Shown: positions 6,887 through 11,860 of the stretch, in pieces
Position numbering within the stretch: the stretch's first letter is position 1
How the letters are laid out: the number at the start of each line of letters is the position of its first letter
DNA from: an uncultured Clostridia bacterium
GTDB taxonomy: Bacteria; Bacillota_A; Clostridia; Christensenellales; Aristaeellaceae
Reading direction: 5' to 3'
Assembly (NCBI GenBank): GCA_947166205.1
Contig: CAMVDI010000042.1
Location: 1 to 11,860 of the forward strand
DNA length: 11,860 bases
Made by a program: the position numbers and the translations under genes
The notes under the pieces: model-generated
Databases searched by the model: none
What the model was told of the DNA's origin: nothing
The model's input: the letters and a program-made list of their open reading frames with translations, nothing else

Positions 6887-9583
6887 GTGAAATCCTTTGA
6901 CTTTTCTGTCATCATGGCGGTCTACAACGTGGAACCCTATCTGCGGGAGGCGCTGGAGAGCCTGCGAAAGCAGACCCTCGGCTTTGAGCGGATTCAGGTG
7001 ATCCTGGTGGACGACGGGTCCAGGGACGGAAGCGGTGAAATCTGCGACCGGTGGGCGGAGCGCCACCCGGACAACGTGGCCGTGATCCACCAGGAAAACC
7101 AGGGGGTTTCCGCCGCAAGGAACAACGGGCTTTCCCTGGCGAAAGGGAAGTATGTCAACTTCATGGACGCGGACGACCTGATGATGGAGGACACCTTCCG
7201 GAGGGTGTATGATTTTTTCTCCCGCCACGAAGGCGAAACTGACGCGGTCAGCGTTCCGGTCTATGATTTCGGGGCTTCCCAGGGAGAGAACTGGCAGAAT
7301 CTGAAATACCGGCAGGGCAGCAGGATCATCGATCTGACGGAGGAATATCAGATCCGGCAGGCCCTGGTGAACGCGGCCTTCATCGAAAGGGAAGCGGCCC
7401 GGGCGGTGCGGTTCGACGAGAAGATGCCTTTCGCGGAGGATTTTAAATACATGATTGAAGTCCTCCGGCGAAAGGAAAAACTGGGCGTCGTATCGGAATG
7501 CGGTTACCGTTACCGGATCCGGGGAACCGGCACCAGTGCCAGCGAAAAGGCGCATCGGGAAAAATCCTGGTATACGACGATCTTTGACACGTTCTATTTT
7601 CCGATCCTGGATCAGAATCTGCCGGAGCGGGCCAGGCCTCCCAGATGGCTCCAGTTCGGAATTCTCTGGGATATGCGCTGCAGGGTTCACGAGGATTACG
7701 CCGCGGAAATGAACCGTCTGCTGAGCAAAACGGAGCAGGAGGATTATCTGAACCGGGTCAGGGCGGTCCTTTCCCGGATCGATGACCAGGTGATCCGGGA
7801 CGCGCCGGAGCACATCCTGGAACCCGTGTACAAAGCCTGGCTTGTGCGCCGCAAGCATCCCGACTGGCCGGCGAGGCTCGTTCAGGAGGGCGACGACGTT
7901 CAGGCCTTCCTCGGCGATATCCCCATCGTCCGGGGAAGCCAGTCCCTGATGGAAATCACGGAGGTCAGGGATCATCAGGGGAAAGTCCTTATTTCCGGCC
8001 TGCTCCGTCTGCTCCCGATCCTCTCCCCGAACAGCATCCGCCTGCTGGTGAATGGAACCGCAACAGAAGCGGAACCCATTCCCTGCCCGGTTCGATGTTC
8101 CTCCCGGTTCGGCGAAACCATTGAGGCCGCCTGGAGCTTTCAGGCTGAGCCGGCGCTTCCGGCAGGCAGGGTCACGGACCTGTCCTTTGAGATCGCTCTG
8201 GCGGAGGGGATGCGGTGCCGGGTTCAGGGGATCGTGCCCGGCCCGTATCTTCCGGTCAGCGGGAAATGCGCGGATCTGGCCGTGACCGGAGAATGGAAAT
8301 ACATGATGACCGCGGATTTCCTCCGGTTCGTCCCCTACGGAACCCAAAAGTCCAAGATTTACCGGAGCTTTTCCATTTTCCGGGCGGCAATGAAGGACAA
8401 TGCTTACGGCGCTCTCCGGCTGAGGATCGCGGCATCGCTGGCGAAAAAGCTGTGCAGGAAACCAATCTGGCTCATCTCGGACCGGATCAACAAGGCGGAC
8501 GACAACGGCGAGGCTTTGTTCCTGTACTTGATGGAGCATCACCGGGGGGAGCTTCGCCCCTGTTTTGTGGTTTCAAAGGACAGTCCGGACTATGAACGCC
8601 TGAGGGCCCGGGGCAGGGTACTGCCCGCGGGCGGATTCCGCCACAAAGTCGCTTCACTGATCTGCAAGACGGAGATTTCCTCCAGCGACAGGGGTGTTTT
8701 CCACCAGTTCGGAGATCAGGAAGAGTGGCTGAATGATCTGATGATCCGGCCCGCTTTTGTCTTTCTTCAGCACGGAATCACCCGGGGGAATGTTTCCAAC
8801 TGGCTGAACAAATGGACTCAGAACTTCTCCGGATTGGTGATTGCCGCGCATCCGGAGAGGCAGAACTTCCTGCGGTACGGATACGGTTACACGGAGCGGG
8901 AAATCTGGATGACAGGTTTTCCCCGCTTTGACCGTCTGGAGGACAGAAGAGACAAGATTGTAACCATTATGCCCACCTGGAGAAAATGGCTCTTCATGGA
9001 GGATCCGGATCCGGAGACCGGGAAGAAGGAGCTTCGGAACGGATTTGAAAATACCGAATACTTCAGATTCTACCACGCGCTGCTGAACCATCCCGGACTG
9101 CTGTCCGCCTCGAAGGATCTGGGCTGGCGGATTCAGTTTTTTCCCCATCCCCAGATGATGTTCTACATCGACCGGTTCAAAGCGGACAATCAGGTAGAGC
9201 TCCTTTCACCGGAGACCAGCTACAGGGAAATCTACGCGAAGAGCGCGCTGGTGGTGACGGATTATTCTTCCGCCGCGTATGATTTTGCCTATCTGCGCAA
9301 ACCGGTGATCTACGCGCAGTTTGACAAAAAGGAAATGGCGCTCGGCGGCCACATCTACGCCGGGGAGAACAGCCTCCGGAAGGAAGAATCGGAAGAGCTG
9401 GGAATCGTGACGGAAACGCTGGAAGAGACGGTGACGGGAATCATCCGTTATATGAAAACAGGATGCGTCATGGAACCCGAATACCGGGAAAGAGCGGACC
9501 GTTTCTTCGCCTTCTCGGACCGGAACAACTGTCAGCGGGTTTATGAGCGGATCAAAGCGATGCTGGCGGAGCGGGCGGACTGA
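6887..9583 (+). CDS. Bifunctional GT2 – CDP-glycerol glycerophosphotransferase (TagF/TagB-like) fusion
   Basis: 898-residue two-enzyme protein with a GTG start. Residues 5-220 are a GT2 catalytic domain: DDGSRD (42-47), metal-binding DADD (94-97) and AED (183-185). Residues about 225-500 are the same unassigned accessory region as in the preceding paralogue. From I527 onward is a Glyphos_transf domain: ISDRxNKADDNGEALF, the QHG motif with H629, FPHP with H754, and TDYSSAAYDFAYLRKPV starting near 791. In characterised TagF enzymes, two conserved histidines in HG and HP contexts are needed for transfer of glycerol-phosphate from CDP-glycerol to teichoic acid; both are present here. The gene is 40 nt after its paralogue. 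The likely role is adding a sugar and a polyol-phosphate to one surface polymer. Glycerol versus ribitol or another polyol cannot be told from the sequence. Confidence 0.93.
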   Translation: MKSFDFSVIMAVYNVEPYLREALESLRKQTLGFERIQVILVDDGSRDGSGEICDRWAERHPDNVAVIHQENQGVSAARNNGLSLAKGKYVNFMDADDLMMEDTFRRVYDFFSRHEGETDAVSVPVYDFGASQGENWQNLKYRQGSRIIDLTEEYQIRQALVNAAFIEREAARAVRFDEKMPFAEDFKYMIEVLRRKEKLGVVSECGYRYRIRGTGTSASEKAHREKSWYTTIFDTFYFPILDQNLPERARPPRWLQFGILWDMRCRVHEDYAAEMNRLLSKTEQEDYLNRVRAVLSRIDDQVIRDAPEHILEPVYKAWLVRRKHPDWPARLVQEGDDVQAFLGDIPIVRGSQSLMEITEVRDHQGKVLISGLLRLLPILSPNSIRLLVNGTATEAEPIPCPVRCSSRFGETIEAAWSFQAEPALPAGRVTDLSFEIALAEGMRCRVQGIVPGPYLPVSGKCADLAVTGEWKYMMTADFLRFVPYGTQKSKIYRSFSIFRAAMKDNAYGALRLRIAASLAKKLCRKPIWLISDRINKADDNGEALFLYLMEHHRGELRPCFVVSKDSPDYERLRARGRVLPAGGFRHKVASLICKTEISSSDRGVFHQFGDQEEWLNDLMIRPAFVFLQHGITRGNVSNWLNKWTQNFSGLVIAAHPERQNFLRYGYGYTEREIWMTGFPRFDRLEDRRDKIVTIMPTWRKWLFMEDPDPETGKKELRNGFENTEYFRFYHALLNHPGLLSASKDLGWRIQFFPHPQMMFYIDRFKADNQVELLSPETSYREIYAKSALVVTDYSSAAYDFAYLRKPVIYAQFDKKEMALGGHIYAGENSLRKEESEELGIVTETLEETVTGIIRYMKTGCVMEPEYRERADRFFAFSDRNNCQRVYERIKAMLAERAD

Positions 9584-9629
9584 AACCGCTTGCGGAACGG
9601 AACGGACTGTGATTCAATAAACAGGACCG

Positions 9630-9646
9630 GATCACGGGATGTGATC
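9630..9646 (+). other. Short stem-loop between operon genes
   Basis: GATCAC (9630-9635) and GTGATC (9641-9646) form a perfect 6-bp stem with a 5-nt loop in the 89-nt gap. There is no T-run after it, so it is not an intrinsic terminator. It could affect mRNA stability or be chance. Confidence 0.4.
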
Positions 9647-9672
9647 GATGCGAAAGAAGGACGGAGAGCGGA

Positions 9673-10818
9673 ATGAACGGACAGCCCCTGGTCAGCGTGG
9701 TGATGACAAGCTACAACTGCCGGCAATTTGTGCGGGAAGCGATTCAGAGCGTTCAGAATCAGACCTGGCCAGGCTGGGAGCTGATCATCGTGGATGACGC
9801 TTCCACGGACGGATCCGCGGAGCTGATTCAGGATATCCGGGATCCCCGGATCCGGCTTCTGGTGAATGACCGGAACATGCAGATTTCCAGATCCCGGAAC
9901 CGCGGCTGCGAGGCGGCGGCGGGGGATTATATCGCCTTTCTGGACTGCGATGACGTCTGGAAACCCGAAAAGCTGTCAAAGCAGGTTTCCTGGATGGAGG
10001 CGCATCCGGAGACGGGAACCTGCTTTACCTGGCTGGAGCTGATGGACGGACAGGGAAACGCCGCGGAGGACGCGCACCTGGAGAAGCTGTACCGCACGGA
10101 AAACCGCCCGCGGGAAGTCTGGCTCCACGATCTGATCCTTTCGGGAAACTGCCTGGCGGATGACAGCGGCCTGACCCGGAGAAACACCATGCGGCGGATT
10201 CAGGGCTGCCGGCCGGGGCTGGTTCAGCTGCAGGATCTGGACAGATGGATCCGGGTCCTGCTGGAGGAAGAGATCCATGTGATCCAGGAGCCGCTGCTGA
10301 GATACCGCCGGGCCGGGGACGGAAGCTCCATCAGCGCGCCCAGCCCGGAGAAGTTTCATCGGCATTATCTGGAATCCGCCTGGATCGTGGGAAATACGAT
10401 CCGGGACATGGAGGACAAGCTGTTCCGGGCGGCCTTCCGCCAGGAGATGAAACGCCCTGGGGCGGAGACCCCGGATGAGACGGAGATCGAGAAGGCGCTG
10501 CTGCTCTGCTCGGACCTTTTCGAAAACGAGGGCGTCCGGTTCTTCGGCTTTGAGATGATGGAGAAGCTGCTGCGGGATGAGAAGAAGGCCGGGATCCTCC
10601 GGGACCTGTATGGCTTCACCCAGCTGGATCTTTACCGGATGACGGGAAAGCCCATCCTCTTCGACCCTCTCTGCGGGCTGGAGGAGGCAAAGCTCCGGTG
10701 CCGGGTGGAGGAGCTGGAAGGCCGGATCCGCCTCATGGAGGGATCCAGGTGGTGGAAGCTGGGGCAGAAGGTCCGAAGTATCAGGGGTTCCGGAAAAGAA
10801 GCCCCGTCTGAGAACTGA
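9673..10818 (+). CDS. Glycosyltransferase family 2 with C-terminal coiled-coil tail
   Basis: GT2 (GT-A) enzyme of 381 residues, predicted cytoplasmic or peripheral membrane. The catalytic core has VSVVMTSYN near the start, DDASTD (41-46), metal-binding DCDD (91-94), and QLQDLDRW (185-192), where D188 fits the usual catalytic-base position. PLLRYRR near 207-213 closes the core. It is only distantly related to the two upstream GT2 proteins and lacks their accessory region. Residues about 337-357 form a charged coiled coil, followed by SRWWKLGQKVR (358-368). That ending resembles the Ser-x-x-Trp-Arg/Lys-Leu tail seen on many enzymes of O-antigen-type clusters and may dock partners or membrane. 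The ATG at 9673 has GGAG about 6 nt upstream. The 89-nt gap before it is the largest in the operon. Substrate is unknown. Confidence 0.92.
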   Translation: MNGQPLVSVVMTSYNCRQFVREAIQSVQNQTWPGWELIIVDDASTDGSAELIQDIRDPRIRLLVNDRNMQISRSRNRGCEAAAGDYIAFLDCDDVWKPEKLSKQVSWMEAHPETGTCFTWLELMDGQGNAAEDAHLEKLYRTENRPREVWLHDLILSGNCLADDSGLTRRNTMRRIQGCRPGLVQLQDLDRWIRVLLEEEIHVIQEPLLRYRRAGDGSSISAPSPEKFHRHYLESAWIVGNTIRDMEDKLFRAAFRQEMKRPGAETPDETEIEKALLLCSDLFENEGVRFFGFEMMEKLLRDEKKAGILRDLYGFTQLDLYRMTGKPILFDPLCGLEEAKLRCRVEELEGRIRLMEGSRWWKLGQKVRSIRGSGKEAPSEN

Positions 10819-10821
10819 AAC

Positions 10822-10837
10822 CGGTCATCATTGACCG
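10822..10837 (+). other. Short stem-loop between operon genes
   Basis: CGGTCA (10822-10827) pairs with TGACCG (10832-10837) across a TCAT loop, starting 4 nt after the preceding stop codon. No T-run follows, and a strong ribosome site (AAAGGAGGGG, 10851-10860) comes 13 nt later, so it is not an intrinsic terminator. Confidence 0.4.
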
Positions 10838-10865
10838 CAATTCCGCTGGGAAAGGAGGGGGAAGC

Positions 10866-11860
10866 ATGCTTGCGGCCGGACTGAAAAGAAGGATCAAGGA
10901 CGGATACTGTATCCGGAAAATCCGGAAATCGGAGTTTTTCCGGGAAGACTGGTACCGCCTGCAGGCGGGGCTTTCCCCGGAGGAGGACGCAGCCGCCCAT
11001 TATTACAGGGAGGGCTGGAGACTGTACGATCCCTCCCCGCGCTTCCCGCGGGAGCTCTATTACGCGTCCAATCCGGACGTACGGGACGCCGGCATCTGCC
11101 CCCTGGCGCACTACCTACTCTACGGCAGGATTCATCACCGGGTCCGCTATCCCGGCATGGTCCTGAACCAGTACCGGGCCAGGCCTTTTTCCCGGGGAAT
11201 CCTGCGGATCCTTTCCGAAGCCCGGTATGCCGGGCTGATCCGCGGGAACAGATCCGCCCGGATCCTGGTGATCGCCCATATCTTCTATATCGATTCGATT
11301 CCGGAGATCATACAGTACCTGAAGAATCTGCGGAAATACAACGTCGACCTGGTGGTTACCACGGTGGAAGGCCCCGACGCGGAGGAGATCGGAAAGAGAA
11401 TCCGGGCTTATGATCCCGGGGCGCGGGTGCGGATCTGCCCGAACCGGGGTTTTGATATCGGCCCTTTCTGGAAGGTGCTGGGGGAGACGGATCTGACCCG
11501 GTACGACCTGGTGTTCAAGCTCCAGTCCAAGCGGCATTTCTCCAGGGAGGGATGCTCCGCGGCCGGGATGTACATCCGGGGAAGAGACTGGTTCCTCTAT
11601 CTTTTCCAGGCCACCGTCGGCGCGGGATGGGTACAGCGGAATCTGGTCCGGCTGAAAAATGGCGGGGAGACGGACCTGATCGCGGCGGAATGCCTGCTGC
11701 AGAGGGATCCGCCCTTCCGGGAGAGAATCGTGAGGAGGACGCTGGCGGACCACGGGCTGTATCTGCCCGAGGGGTACCGCTTCGCGGCGGGCAGCTGCTT
11801 CGCGGTCCGGGCGGAGATGCTCCGTAAAATCCGGGAGGCGGAGCTGGAAGACACGGCCTT
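10866..11860 (+). CDS. Rhamnan synthesis protein F (RgpF-like), cut by the right edge
   Basis: 331 residues are visible; the frame is open to the window end with no stop. The ATG at 10866 follows AAGGAGG with a 7-nt spacer, which sets the start firmly. Residues about 22-95 form an N-terminal module with DWYRLQ, HYYREGW, YYASNPDV and PLAHYLLYG, a motif set common on enzymes in surface-polysaccharide clusters. From about 130 the RgpF domain begins (ARILVIAHIFY). Its hallmark is NRGFDIGPF (193-201), followed by KLQSKRHF (218-225). RgpF is required for assembly of rhamnose-glucose polysaccharide in streptococci and relatives, where it acts as a GT-like enzyme on the rhamnan chain. Here it is the last visible operon gene, 47 nt after the GT2 gene. 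Family assignment is strong; rhamnose as the actual sugar is inferred from the family. Confidence 0.9.
   Translation, partial: MLAAGLKRRIKDGYCIRKIRKSEFFREDWYRLQAGLSPEEDAAAHYYREGWRLYDPSPRFPRELYYASNPDVRDAGICPLAHYLLYGRIHHRVRYPGMVLNQYRARPFSRGILRILSEARYAGLIRGNRSARILVIAHIFYIDSIPEIIQYLKNLRKYNVDLVVTTVEGPDAEEIGKRIRAYDPGARVRICPNRGFDIGPFWKVLGETDLTRYDLVFKLQSKRHFSREGCSAAGMYIRGRDWFLYLFQATVGAGWVQRNLVRLKNGGETDLIAAECLLQRDPPFRERIVRRTLADHGLYLPEGYRFAAGSCFAVRAEMLRKIREAELEDTA

Noticed and set aside
5224..8542. Long minus-strand open frames (563 and 574 codons) opposite the two GT2 genes
   Set aside because: They lie opposite genes with intact catalytic motifs, have no ribosome sites or promoters of their own, and give Pro/Arg-rich sequence without domains. 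Their similarity to each other simply reflects the paralogy of the sense genes.
9590..9618. Possible internal promoter (TTGCGG, 17-nt spacer, TTCAAT)
   Set aside because: Only 3 of 6 and 4 of 6 bases match consensus, far weaker than the two promoters at 3502-3670. Chance matches of this quality are expected.

Overview
The window looks like a piece of chromosome from a GC-rich Clostridia-type Bacillota, probably a gut or rumen anaerobe. Two things point there: strong AGGAGG-type ribosome sites with consensus sigma-A promoters, and a secreted BspA-type leucine-rich-repeat protein carrying 'CSVCG' repeats and DUF4214 units. The genus cannot be named from the sequence alone.

Layout. Positions 1-3404 (minus strand) hold the N-terminal 1134 residues of a very large exported protein that runs off the left edge. 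Its order is: signal peptide, five 40-residue Cys/His repeats, an acidic linker with a possible SH3-like segment, eleven 23-residue leucine-rich repeats, then 128-residue DUF4214-type units. Positions 3405-3711 are an AT-rich divergent control region with one consensus-like promoter facing each way. A 7-bp inverted repeat overlaps the -35 box of the rightward promoter. From 3712 to the right edge, six plus-strand genes form a tight, apparently single operon: a 109-residue coiled-coil protein; a family 4 glycosyltransferase; a family 2 glycosyltransferase; a paralogous family 2 glycosyltransferase fused to a TagF/TagB-type glycerophosphotransferase; another family 2 glycosyltransferase with a coiled-coil tail; and a RgpF-type rhamnan-synthesis protein cut by the right edge.

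How they may work together. The operon appears to build and decorate a cell-surface polysaccharide. The glycosyltransferases would extend the glycan, the TagF-like module would add or polymerise a polyol-phosphate (as in teichoic acids), and RgpF suggests a rhamnose-containing glycan. The divergent LRR-DUF4214 protein is a plausible surface or extracellular partner, but this rests on position only. No priming transferase, flippase, ABC transporter or nucleotide-sugar gene is visible, so the cluster should continue to the right.

The most unusual points are the full-length paralogy of the two adjacent family 2 enzymes, one with and one without the phosphotransferase module; the orphan coiled-coil protein that heads the operon; and the nearly perfect 120-bp tandem repeats in the exported protein.
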